Shown here piece by piece: positions 1-7,975 of a stretch of DNA of 64,000 nucleotides. Below the pieces are notes generated by a model. That model saw nothing but the letters and a program-made list of their open reading frames with translations. It did not search any database and was not told where the DNA came from. The DNA is taken from NCBI RefSeq assembly GCF_900099835.1, contig NZ_FNKP01000001.1, positions 3,162,001-3,226,000 of the forward strand, written 5' to 3'. Made by a program: the position numbers and the translations under genes. Within the stretch, counting starts at the first letter, position 1; every line of letters begins with the position of its first letter. This DNA is from Paraburkholderia fungorum. Its GTDB lineage: Bacteria; Pseudomonadota; Gammaproteobacteria; Burkholderiales; Burkholderiaceae.

Positions 1-2
1 CG

Positions 3-626
3 GTCGCTCCGCAGGTGGCGTTCCGCATCCTGCAACTGGCGCGCGAGCATGGTTTCGCGATCATCGAAGACGATATCTACGCCGATTTCCAGACCGAACT
101 CACCGACCGGCTCGCGACGCTCGACCAGCTCGAGCATGTGATTTACGTGGGCGGGTTGTCGAAGACGCTGTCGTCGTCGCTGCGAATCGGCTGCGTGGTC
201 GCGAGCCACGCGATCATCAAGGATCTGGTCGACATCAAGATGCTGACCAGCATTGGCGGCTCGCGCTTTGCCGAAGCAGTGGCCGTGGCGATGCTGGAGC
301 GCGGCGCCTATCGCAAATATCTGGAGCGCCTGCGACGCCGGATGCGCGACGCGCTGGGCTCGACCATCCGCACGCTCGAAGATGCCGGCTGGGAGATTTT
401 CGACAAGCCGGTGGGCGGCAAGTTTGTGTGGGCGCGGGTGCCCCATGTCGGCAATGCTGAGCGGCTGGTGGAATGCGGTGCCCCCATGGGCGTGACCGTG
501 GTGCCGGGCAGCCACTTTCGGCCGAACATGGAAGTTAGCCCCTGGATCAGGATTCATGTGGCGTTTGGGAATGATCCCAAGGCGCAAGCGTTTTTTCGTG
601 CGGCGGCGGAGTTGGACGGCGATTGA
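3..626 (+). CDS. MocR/PdxR-type aminotransferase-like regulator or aminotransferase, C-terminal part (5' truncated by window)
   Basis: The reading frame is open from the first in-frame base, so the start lies outside the window; about 207 residues of a fold-type I PLP-dependent domain are visible. IIEDDIYADF carries the aspartate that contacts the pyridine nitrogen, GGLSKTLSSSLRIG carries the PLP-binding lysine, and PWIRIHVAFGN near the end carries the substrate-carboxylate arginine. In this group such a domain is often fused behind a GntR winged helix (MocR family), and short tails like this one are typical. The N-terminus is not visible, so a stand-alone aminotransferase cannot be excluded. 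The next gene, an efflux pump, lies 185 bp downstream on the same strand. Confidence 0.75.
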   Translation, partial: VAPQVAFRILQLAREHGFAIIEDDIYADFQTELTDRLATLDQLEHVIYVGGLSKTLSSSLRIGCVVASHAIIKDLVDIKMLTSIGGSRFAEAVAVAMLERGAYRKYLERLRRRMRDALGSTIRTLEDAGWEIFDKPVGGKFVWARVPHVGNAERLVECGAPMGVTVVPGSHFRPNMEVSPWIRIHVAFGNDPKAQAFFRAAAELDGD

Positions 627-811
627 CGCCAGTACTTAACGTGGCTTGATTGGGCCGCAAGTCGGGCAAGCGGCCGAACCTGATCTGATGCGCGGGTTGT
701 GTGGCCGGAGATTGATCCGGTTGGCATGGAATACCCTCCCCACGCTGCGCGGCACCGCGCTTTTCCCTAGAATACGAATCCCAGCCCGCCCGCACGCGCC
801 CCGCGCCCTCC

Positions 812-2260
812 ATGTCCACGCCGACTCCGCCTGCCGCCGCTTCCTCCGCCCCTCCGGCCCGCTCGCTCAGCGTGATGCTGTGGGTTGTCGCCACGGGCTT
901 CTTCATGCAGACGCTCGATTCGACCATCGTCAACACCGCGCTGCCCGCGATGGCGACGAGCCTCGGCGAATTGCCGCTGCGTATGCAATCGGTGGTGATC
1001 GCCTATTCGCTGACGATGGCGGTCATGATTCCGGTGTCTGGCTGGCTCGCCGACAAACTCGGCACCCGGCGCGTATTCATGAGCGCGATCCTCGTGTTCA
1101 CGATCGGTTCGCTGCTGTGCGCGAACGCGCACACGCTGAACCAGCTGGTCATTTTCCGCATCGCGCAAGGCGTGGGAGGCGCGATGCTGTTGCCAGTGGG
1201 ACGGCTCGCGGTGCTGCGCACCTTTCCGGCCGAACGCTATTTGCCCGCGTTGTCGTTCGTTGCGATACCTGGTTTGATCGGACCACTGATTGGCCCGACG
1301 CTCGGCGGCTGGCTGGTGAAAATCGCATCGTGGCACTGGATTTTTCTGATCAACGTGCCGGTGGGCATTATCGGCTGCATTGCGACGTTTATTTTTATGC
1401 CGGACAGCCGCAACGAGGACACCGGCAAGTTCGACCTGAAGGGTTACCTGCTGCTGATTGTCGGCATGATCGCGATCTCGTTTGCGCTCGACGGCCGCAC
1501 GGAATTCGGTATTCAACACGCCACCGTGCTGGTACTGCTGATTCTGAGTCTCGGCTGCTTCGTCGCGTACGGTCTGCATGCGCAACGCGAACCCTCTCCG
1601 ATTTTCTCGCTGGATCTCTTCAAGATTCACACGTTCAGCGTCGGGCTGCTGGGCAATCTGTTCGCGCGAATCGGCAGCGGCTCGATGCCTTATCTGATTC
1701 CTCTGCTATTGCAGGTGAGTCTCGGCTATAGCGCGTTCGAAGCCGGCCTGATGATGCTACCGGTCGCCGCCGCCGGCATGGCGTCCAAACGACTCGTGAC
1801 GAAGTTGATCATTAAGTACAGCTACCGCAGCGTGTTGATCGTCAACACGGTACTGGTCGGCGTCGCCATGGCGAGTTTCGCGCTCACGAGCGCAAATCAG
1901 CCGCTGTGGCTGCGGCTGGTGCAACTCGCGCTGTTCGGCGCCGTCAACTCGATCCAGTTCACCGCGATGAACACGTTGACGCTCAAAGACCTGGGCACCG
2001 GAGGCGCCAGCAGCGGCAATAGCCTGTTTTCGCTGGTCCAGATGCTGTCGATGAGTCTCGGCGTGACTGTCGCAGGCGCGTTGCTCGCAACCTTCACGGG
2101 CCTGCTCCAGCGAGTGACGGCGATCAATTCTCTGCCTGCATTTCATGCGACCTTTTTGTGCGTTGGGATTATCACGGCGGGCTCGTCGTGGATCTTTGCG
2201 CAGTTGTCGCCGGATATCCGCACGCCGGTGAGGAAGACGGATCCGTCGGAGCGGACTTGA
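812..2260 (+). CDS. MFS multidrug efflux transporter, DHA2 (14-TM, EmrB/QacA) family
   Basis: This 482-residue polytopic protein is expected in the inner membrane as a proton-driven drug exporter. After a short Pro/Ala/Ser-rich N-terminus, TM1 contains LDSTIVNTALPAMATSL, the DHA2 signature. The loop GWLADKLGTRRVF is the MFS motif A, and GVGGAMLLPVGRLAVLR with PGLIGPLIGPTLGGWL matches the motif C region. Length fits the 14-helix subfamily. No membrane-fusion (EmrA-like) or outer-membrane partner gene is adjacent, so it probably works alone. No clear Shine-Dalgarno precedes the ATG; the start was chosen because the first transmembrane segment begins soon after it. Substrate is unknown. Confidence 0.85.
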   Translation: MSTPTPPAAASSAPPARSLSVMLWVVATGFFMQTLDSTIVNTALPAMATSLGELPLRMQSVVIAYSLTMAVMIPVSGWLADKLGTRRVFMSAILVFTIGSLLCANAHTLNQLVIFRIAQGVGGAMLLPVGRLAVLRTFPAERYLPALSFVAIPGLIGPLIGPTLGGWLVKIASWHWIFLINVPVGIIGCIATFIFMPDSRNEDTGKFDLKGYLLLIVGMIAISFALDGRTEFGIQHATVLVLLILSLGCFVAYGLHAQREPSPIFSLDLFKIHTFSVGLLGNLFARIGSGSMPYLIPLLLQVSLGYSAFEAGLMMLPVAAAGMASKRLVTKLIIKYSYRSVLIVNTVLVGVAMASFALTSANQPLWLRLVQLALFGAVNSIQFTAMNTLTLKDLGTGGASSGNSLFSLVQMLSMSLGVTVAGALLATFTGLLQRVTAINSLPAFHATFLCVGIITAGSSWIFAQLSPDIRTPVRKTDPSERT

Positions 2261-2835
2261 GGGGTGGGGGCCTGCTGGTTTGGGGTGACTGCTTCGAGGG
2301 GTGCCTTCAAGGGTTGCTGCTTCAGGGCGGCTGGTTCCGGAGTGCTGGTTTGGGATGGCTGGTTTGGGGTTGCATTCGGGAGTTGCCTTCGAGGGTTATT
2401 GCTTCAAGGGGTGCTGCTTGAGGGCGCTGGTTCCGGGTCGAGTTGCGGACAGCCCAGGGCGTCACGCGCTTTCGCACCGCGAGCTCGACCCGTTTTCAAG
2501 CGACCTTCGGTCCACCCTGAGCGCTGCCCTTTGATCTGCGCGTTCGAACCGCCCTTTTAAACTCCCTTTTCTAGCGGCATTGTCCAGTCGCGCTTTCGCC
2601 CCGAACCTCCTCCCACTTCGACCCGCAACGGGGCGGGAACCGCACCAGCAAAGTGCGAACCTACTCCTCCTTGCCCACGCTAGCGCGCAATCGTCGTATC
2701 AGACTGCGGAACTTGCACGCTATGTTGTGTTTCCCGCTCGCGCACAGTTCTTGCTCGGCTATCCTGTAAACTCACGTTTTGCGCGTGCCGATCTGTGTCG
2801 AGCATGCAACCGCGCAGCACTTCCACACGACTGAC
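2261..2835. other. 575-bp intergenic region with G/T-rich degenerate repeats
   Basis: No convincing gene is seen. The first 180 bp (2261-2440) is strongly G/T-rich and built from repeated words such as CTGGTTTGGG and GCTTCAAGGG or GCTTCGAGGG. It has several runs of three to five G, which could allow G-quadruplex formation on the plus strand. Short open frames here read as simple-sequence translation and lack protein character. The remaining 400 bp is ordinary high-GC spacer leading to the EAL gene. Confidence 0.6.
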
Positions 2836-4113
2836 ATGATGAGCATGATCGAACTCGATCCTCCCGGCTTTCAGCCGCCGCGCCCGGTAGCAGGCGACGA
2901 AGGCTCCCGGCGCACCGTTCTATACGGCGGCTACACCGTATTCAGCGTGTTTCAGCCGGTTTTTTCGGTGTCGCACCGGCGTGCGATCGGGTACCACGCG
3001 TCGCTGCGCGCCCACGACGAACATGCGCAGCAGGTGCCGTCGCACGAAGTTTTCACGCAGGCCGCCCGACGCGGTGACCTGCTGGAACTCGGCCGGCTGG
3101 CCGAATCGCTGCATCTCGGCAATTTCAACGCCTTCGACAGCCACGACGAATGGCTCTTTCTGAGCCTGCACCCAGCGGCGCTGATGGACACGAGCTACGG
3201 CGATGCGCTGCTTGCCGGCCTCAAAGCCCTCGGCTTGCCGCCTCAGCGCGTGGTGCTGGAGGTGTCCGAACAGGCAGGTGGTGAAACCACGCGCTTCGCC
3301 GAAATCATCGATGCGCTGCGCAAATCCGGCTTTCTGATCGCGCTCGACGGCTTCGGCGCGAAGCATTCGAACATTGACCGCGTGTGGAATCTGCGGCCGG
3401 ACATCGTCACACTCGATCGCTGCATTCTCGCGCAAGCCAGCGAACACTCGCATATCGAACGCGTGCTGCCTGGCCTCGTTTCGCTGCTGCACGAATCCGG
3501 ACAACTTGTGCTGATGGGCGGCCTCACCACCGAGCGCGACGCGCTGATCGCGCTCGAATGCAACGTGGACTTTGTCCAGGGCGCATTCTTTGCGGGTCCG
3601 AGTGTCGAGCCGGTTAAACCGCAAGCGGCGGCCGGTTTGATGGACTCGCTTTCCGCAGCACTTCGCGAACGGGTCACCGCACGCGAACGCGCACAATCCA
3701 CGCGACTCGCACCCTACGTCACCGCACTGGAAACCGCAGCCGCACAATTGGTTGCCGGTGACTCGATTTCAGCAGCAACCGCACCGCTACTTACGCTCGG
3801 CGAAACAGCCCGCTGCTTCGTACTAGACGGGTCAGGCCGCCAAATTGGCGATAACGTACTGCCACCGGGGCGCACTTCACAACGCGCCAAACGCTTCCGC
3901 CCGCTGCTGCATTCGGAAGGTGCGAGCTGGGAACGCCGACCGTACTTTATCCAGGCGATGCGCGTGCCCGGCCAGGTGCATCTCACTCCCCCCTATCTGT
4001 CGATCAATGAGGCCCACCTGTGCGTGACAGCTTCGATCGCCGCCCACACGCCGCACGGCACACAGGTGCTATGCGTAGACATCAACTGGGAAGTCGCCGC
4101 TCACCGGAATTGA
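2836..4113 (+). CDS. Degenerate EAL-domain protein with C-terminal PAS/PDC-like domain (probable non-catalytic c-di-GMP effector)
   Basis: The 425-residue protein has an EAL fold at about 35-260 and a C-terminal sensor-like domain at about 270-425 (WERRPYFIQA, HLCVTASIA, VLCVDIN), reminiscent of YkuI-type PAS-like tails. Catalytic residues are largely lost. The EAL motif region reads YHASLRA (53-59) instead of YEALLR, the metal-binding Asn is Ser110, the DDFG motif is DGFG (171-174), the catalytic Lys is Thr192, and the EGVET glutamate is Gly. Only Glu142 (LEVSEQ), Asp171 and Gln248 remain. It is therefore expected not to hydrolyse c-di-GMP but may bind it or a protein partner. ATG 2836 is chosen because the upstream TTG option adds unconserved sequence; no Shine-Dalgarno is visible. 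Its 3' end overlaps the convergent sigma gene by 45 bp. Confidence 0.82.
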   Translation: MMSMIELDPPGFQPPRPVAGDEGSRRTVLYGGYTVFSVFQPVFSVSHRRAIGYHASLRAHDEHAQQVPSHEVFTQAARRGDLLELGRLAESLHLGNFNAFDSHDEWLFLSLHPAALMDTSYGDALLAGLKALGLPPQRVVLEVSEQAGGETTRFAEIIDALRKSGFLIALDGFGAKHSNIDRVWNLRPDIVTLDRCILAQASEHSHIERVLPGLVSLLHESGQLVLMGGLTTERDALIALECNVDFVQGAFFAGPSVEPVKPQAAAGLMDSLSAALRERVTARERAQSTRLAPYVTALETAAAQLVAGDSISAATAPLLTLGETARCFVLDGSGRQIGDNVLPPGRTSQRAKRFRPLLHSEGASWERRPYFIQAMRVPGQVHLTPPYLSINEAHLCVTASIAAHTPHGTQVLCVDINWEVAAHRN

Positions 4114-5052
4114 CGGAGCGGGATTTTGCTGGATTCGTGTGAGCAGTTGCGTGACTGCCGCACGACCTACCACGCGATTTAGAGCTTGCAGACGCTCCTC
4201 GCCGGTCACGATGCGCAACGAGATTATCTTCGTCGACCCCACCACGCCGTCTGTCCACACGTCGAGCAGACCGACCACGTCGCCTTCGAAGAACAGCACG
4301 ACGCACATCGCTCCCTGCACAGATACCACCTCGGCCGTGTTCGCCTGCCGCGCAAGCGACGTAACGGTGTCCACCCACCCTGCCGAAGCCGGCTCGCGCG
4401 CGGACATAGCGGCGCAAACGGGCGCGTCGCTGACAATTTCCGGCGAGTCGCTGAAGAGCCGCAACAGATCTGTTCGATCCCGCGCCTCCAGCGCTGTGCG
4501 CAGCCGCTCTACGATCTGTGCATGCGCGGCAGGATCAGGGCGTTGTGACGGTGCACCCGCGCGTTGCAGACGCGCTTTGGCCCGATGGACGATCTGCCGG
4601 CAAGCGCCCGGCGTGCGCTCAAGAATGCTCGCAATCTCTGCGTAATCGCAGTCGAAAGCTTCATGCAGCACGAACGCAGCGCGTTCGTCCGGCTTAAGAC
4701 GTTCGAGCAGCAGCATCACGCCATAAGACATCTCCGCTGCCCGCAAAGCCAACTCTTCCGCCGACGGCGCAACCTCATCGAGCCACGGCTCAGGTAGCCA
4801 ACCCGAAGCCTGAGACGCGCGTTCGCGCTGCGCCTGCCGCAAACGGTCGATTGCCGTACGGGTGGTAAGCGTGGTGAGCCAAGCAGCTGGAGTTTGCACC
4901 GCTCGTGTATCGGCCAGATGCCACTTGAGCCAGACGTCCTGAACTACGTCTTCCGCTTCGGCGCGGCTGCCGAGCATTCGGTACGCCAGCGCAATCAGGC
5001 GGGCGCGCGCTGCCTCGAAACTGGATGCCTTGTCGTTTCCCTGTTCCATCAT
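4069..5052 (-). CDS. ECF RNA polymerase sigma factor with fused SnoaL-like domain (ECF41/SigJ-like)
   Basis: This 327-residue ECF sigma factor has region 2 at about 12-75 (RMLGSRAEAEDVVQDVWLKW), the WLPEP linker motif typical of ECF41 at 85-89, region 4 at about 105-165 (DYAEIASILERTPGACRQIV), and a SnoaL-like C-terminal domain to 327. In ECF41 proteins that domain controls sigma activity in place of an anti-sigma factor. Both signatures of that domain are altered: the usual DGGG site reads SDAPV (208-212) and the NPDKL site reads TGEERL (283-288). The start has GGAG a few bases upstream. A perfect ECF41-type promoter lies upstream on the same strand, implying autoregulation. The divergent neighbour is a ClpP paralogue with its own copy of that promoter. 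Confidence 0.88.
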   Translation of the reverse strand: MMEQGNDKASSFEAARARLIALAYRMLGSRAEAEDVVQDVWLKWHLADTRAVQTPAAWLTTLTTRTAIDRLRQAQRERASQASGWLPEPWLDEVAPSAEELALRAAEMSYGVMLLLERLKPDERAAFVLHEAFDCDYAEIASILERTPGACRQIVHRAKARLQRAGAPSQRPDPAAHAQIVERLRTALEARDRTDLLRLFSDSPEIVSDAPVCAAMSAREPASAGWVDTVTSLARQANTAEVVSVQGAMCVVLFFEGDVVGLLDVWTDGVVGSTKIISLRIVTGEERLQALNRVVGRAAVTQLLTRIQQNPAPSIPVSGDFPVDVYA

Positions 5053-5145
5053 GCGTAGATCTCCAGATTCGTGGTGGTGAAAAATGCTGCCCGCTTGCTT
5101 CGGTGCCGTCCTTTTGTTTCTGACTTTTGATGTTCTTCCCAGCTT

Positions 5146-5172
5146 GACGATCTGGCTACCGACGATGTGACA
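5146..5172 (-). promoter_or_regulatory. ECF41-type promoter facing the sigma-factor gene
   Basis: On the minus strand the sequence reads TGTCACA (5172-5166), exactly 16 bases, then CGTC (5149-5146). This matches the TGTCACA-N16-CGTC consensus of ECF41 sigma factors, as I recall it. The predicted transcript start is near 5140, giving a leader of about 88 nt to the sigma start codon. Confidence 0.75.
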
Positions 5173-5192
5173 ACAAACGAAAAAAATATTTC

Positions 5193-5219
5193 TGTCACAT
5201 CGCAGCCCTCTCCTTCGTC
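5193..5219 (+). promoter_or_regulatory. ECF41-type promoter facing the clpP-like gene
   Basis: On the plus strand TGTCACA (5193-5199) is followed by exactly 16 bases and CGTC (5216-5219), a second perfect match to the ECF41 consensus. It is back-to-back with the sigma-gene promoter, with 20 bases between the two -35 elements. The predicted leader to the clpP ATG is about 86 nt. Confidence 0.75.
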
Positions 5220-5310
5220 AAATGAGCAATAACCGGCGCATGGGGCGCGTGGTTTCAAATCGGCCGCTGCTATCAGGCATTCGCGTCGCGCCGCTTATAA
5301 CGAGGCACCT

Positions 5311-5958
5311 ATGCATTCCAGCCATTCCTTTATCACCGGTCTCGGCCTTGTACCTACCGTGATCGAACAATCCGGCCGCGGCGAACGTGCGTACGACATT
5401 TATTCCCGTCTGCTGCGCGAACGCATCGTGTTTCTGGTCGGCCCGGTGAATGATCAATCGGCTAGTCTGATTGTCGCGCAACTGCTGTTTCTGGAATCGG
5501 AAAACCCCGACAAGGATATTTCCTTTTATATCAACTCGCCGGGCGGCTCGGTGTACGACGGCCTTGCGATTTACGACACCATGCAATTCATCAAGCCTGA
5601 AGTATCGACGCTTTGCACAGGCTTCGCCGCGAGCATGGGCACCTTCTTGCTGACCGCGGGCCAACGCGGCAAGCGCTATGCATTGCCGAACGCCCGCATC
5701 ATGATTCACCAGCCATCCGGCGGCAGCCAGGGCACGGCGGCAGACATCGAAATTCAGGCGAAAGAAGTGCTTTATCTGCGAGAGCGGTTGAATGCAATAA
5801 CCGCCGAGCGCGCCGGGCGCAGCGTCGAAGAGGTAGCGCGAGACTCCGATCGCGACAACTTTATGTCCGCGCACGAGGCCAAGGAATATGGCTTGATCGA
5901 CGACGTGCTGGAAACACGCGCTGCGCTCGGCGACCCCAGTCGTTATCGGGATATGTAG
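5311..5958 (+). CDS. ATP-dependent Clp protease proteolytic subunit paralogue (ClpP-like)
   Basis: This is a 215-residue ClpP serine peptidase, which in the family forms a double-heptamer barrel fed by ClpX or ClpA unfoldases. The catalytic triad is complete: Ser108 in AASMG, His133 in MIHQPSGG and Asp182 in RDSDRDNF, with spacings matching E. coli ClpP. The YINSPGG oxyanion-loop motif and the [13 protein letters not shown]-terminal region are conserved. It is not next to tig or clpX, so it is probably a second ClpP. The start has GAGG six bases upstream. An ECF41-type promoter precedes it and is shared, back to back, with the divergent sigma gene, so it is likely induced by that sigma factor. 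Confidence 0.92.
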   Translation: MHSSHSFITGLGLVPTVIEQSGRGERAYDIYSRLLRERIVFLVGPVNDQSASLIVAQLLFLESENPDKDISFYINSPGGSVYDGLAIYDTMQFIKPEVSTLCTGFAASMGTFLLTAGQRGKRYALPNARIMIHQPSGGSQGTAADIEIQAKEVLYLRERLNAITAERAGRSVEEVARDSDRDNFMSAHEAKEYGLIDDVLETRAALGDPSRYRDM

Positions 5959-6153
5959 GGTTGGTGAGTCGCCGCGTCATGCCATGAAACTTGCGACAGT
6001 CAAGGAACGATGCTCACCGGCAGCACTGAAATTTCCACATGCTTTTGCTGAACCTGTCGGTGCGCAAGTGCCACAAATTCTGCTCACCTTCGCTGGAATC
6101 GCTATCATGGTCGCGATTCGTCGAGTTCGACGATCGCTTCAATGGAGATATAC

Positions 6154-7620
6154 ATGGCGTCATCCAACGAAACCGTCAGCATGGCGCTATTCTGCGACTT
6201 CGAAAATGTCGCGCTAGGCGTGCGCGACGCGAAGTACGACAAGTTCGATATCAAGCTGGTGCTCGAACGTCTGTTGCTCAAGGGCAGCATTGTCGTGAAA
6301 AAAGCCTACTGCGACTGGGACCGCTACAAAAGTTTTAAAGGCGCGATGCACGAGGCCAATTTCGAATTGATCGAAATTCCGCACGTTCGCCAATCGGGCA
6401 AGAATTCCGCCGACATCCGGCTCGTGGTCGATGCACTCGACCTCTGCTACACGAAGTCTCACGTCAATACGTTCGTGATTATCAGCGGCGACTCCGATTT
6501 TTCACCGCTGGTGTCAAAGCTTCGCGAAAACGCCAAACAGGTGATTGGCGTGGGCGTGCAGCAATCCACGTCGGATCTGCTGATCGCGAATTGCGACGAA
6601 TTCTTTTTTTACGACGACCTGGTGCGCGAAAGCCAGCGGGCAGTCGCCAAACGGGAGTCCACGCGTCCGCCCAAAGATGCTCAGCAGGCGGCCAGACGCG
6701 CGCCGGGCGAGGAGAAGCCCCGTCACAAGGACGACCTGGAAAAGCGGCGCACCAAAGCGGTCGAAATTGCAGTGCAAACATTCGACGCGCTTGCGTCGGA
6801 GCGCGGCGACAGCGGCAAGATCTGGGCGTCGGTGCTGAAGAACGCGATCAAGCGTCGGAAGCCGGACTTCAACGAGACGTACTACGGTTTCCGCGCGTTC
6901 GGCAATCTGCTCGAAGAAGCGCACGCGCGTGGGCTGCTCGAATTTGGCCGTGATGAGAAGTCGGGTGCGTATGTGTATCGGAGTAACGCTGCGAGTGCTG
7001 CGGGCGAGAATATGAATGAGCCGGTCGAGGCCGAATCGTCCGAGCAGTTGTATGAAACGCAGGTTGCTGAGGCTGTGGTGGCCGAGACAGTTGCCAAGCA
7101 TGAGTCTCGGCGTCGTGGCCGAGGCAATCGCAAGCAAGGCCGTGGCCAGCAGGAAGCCGTTCACGACGAGCGGACCATCGCCGGGCAGGCGATCGACGTT
7201 CAACCGGGGGAAAGCGAACGGTATGAGCAGGATTGGTCTACCAGCGAGCCTGTTTTCGAACAACCGGATGCGGCTTCGGTAGCGTCGGAAGCCTCTTCAT
7301 TCGCACCAGAACGAGGCGCGGTTGAATCGGAGAACGCCATCGCCGGAGCGCTCCCCGCTGGGAGCGAAGAGCACCAGGAAGCAGACGACAAGCCCGCTGA
7401 ACGTCGCAAAACAAGAGCACCGCGCAAAACAGCCGCGAAGAAAGCGAAGAAAAGCGCGCCGCGATCAATCGATGAAATACCCGAGATCGCCGTGCCTGCT
7501 GAGCCGACCGCGCCGTCGAACGATGTGCAGGAGGCTCCGGTTGCCGCAAAGAAGGCCGCACGAAAAGCCGCGCCGCGAAGCCGGCGTCCGCGCAAGGCAG
7601 CCACAGAGAGCGACTCTTAG
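6154..7620 (+). CDS. NYN-domain / LOTUS (OST-HTH) RNA-associated protein with lysine-rich histone-like tail
   Basis: This 488-residue protein has three parts. Residues 8-165 form a NYN (PIN-like) domain with the expected acidic residues in CDFENV, NSADIRL and ISGDSDFSPL; such domains are predicted metal-dependent RNases. Residues about 195-280 form an OST-HTH/LOTUS domain (KAVEIAVQTFDAL, GSVLKNAIKRR-like helix, YGFRAFGNLLEEA), an RNA-binding module. The remainder is Glu/Ala-rich disorder ending in Lys/Arg/Ala blocks (APRKTAAKKAKKSAPRS and KKAARKAAPRSRRPRK) like H1 or AlgP tails. The start at 6154 is set by GGAG six bases upstream; an earlier in-frame ATG at 6142 lies over that site. Function is inferred from domains only. 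Confidence 0.85.
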   Translation: MASSNETVSMALFCDFENVALGVRDAKYDKFDIKLVLERLLLKGSIVVKKAYCDWDRYKSFKGAMHEANFELIEIPHVRQSGKNSADIRLVVDALDLCYTKSHVNTFVIISGDSDFSPLVSKLRENAKQVIGVGVQQSTSDLLIANCDEFFFYDDLVRESQRAVAKRESTRPPKDAQQAARRAPGEEKPRHKDDLEKRRTKAVEIAVQTFDALASERGDSGKIWASVLKNAIKRRKPDFNETYYGFRAFGNLLEEAHARGLLEFGRDEKSGAYVYRSNAASAAGENMNEPVEAESSEQLYETQVAEAVVAETVAKHESRRRGRGNRKQGRGQQEAVHDERTIAGQAIDVQPGESERYEQDWSTSEPVFEQPDAASVASEASSFAPERGAVESENAIAGALPAGSEEHQEADDKPAERRKTRAPRKTAAKKAKKSAPRSIDEIPEIAVPAEPTAPSNDVQEAPVAAKKAARKAAPRSRRPRKAATESDS

Positions 7621-7975
7621 TAAAGCGGCTCACATTGCGTGATTTATGTCGACAGCAAGAGAAAGTCAGCGGCGGTCGTCGCAATGTGAGTGCGGAACTA
7701 GGGGCGGCATCAATAAGTAAGGCCTCATTCGCAATGAAGAGGGCTTGTACGGTCGGCCAAGGTGAAGTGGGTCGTTGCTGAGTAAGCCGAACGGCATAAC
7801 GGCCGGCCCTCGTGCACTGCCCCCACCAGACCTCAAAAGAACGTGGGCAGCGAAGCATGTTTGCTTCGCCACCTCTGGCCTGCGCATCACCTGCCTGATG
7901 CTCATGTTGCGCGGTCCGGGCTACCAACTCCCTGCCCTCTCCCACCCGCTGCGATCCACTCCCGCCCTACAACCC
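7621..7975. other. 355-bp intergenic region with a short hairpin
   Basis: No gene is supported. A perfect 8-bp stem with a 4-base loop lies at 7850-7869 (GCGAAGCA and TGCTTCGC) but has no adjoining T tract, so it is not a clear terminator for the convergent genes on either side. Confidence 0.5.
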
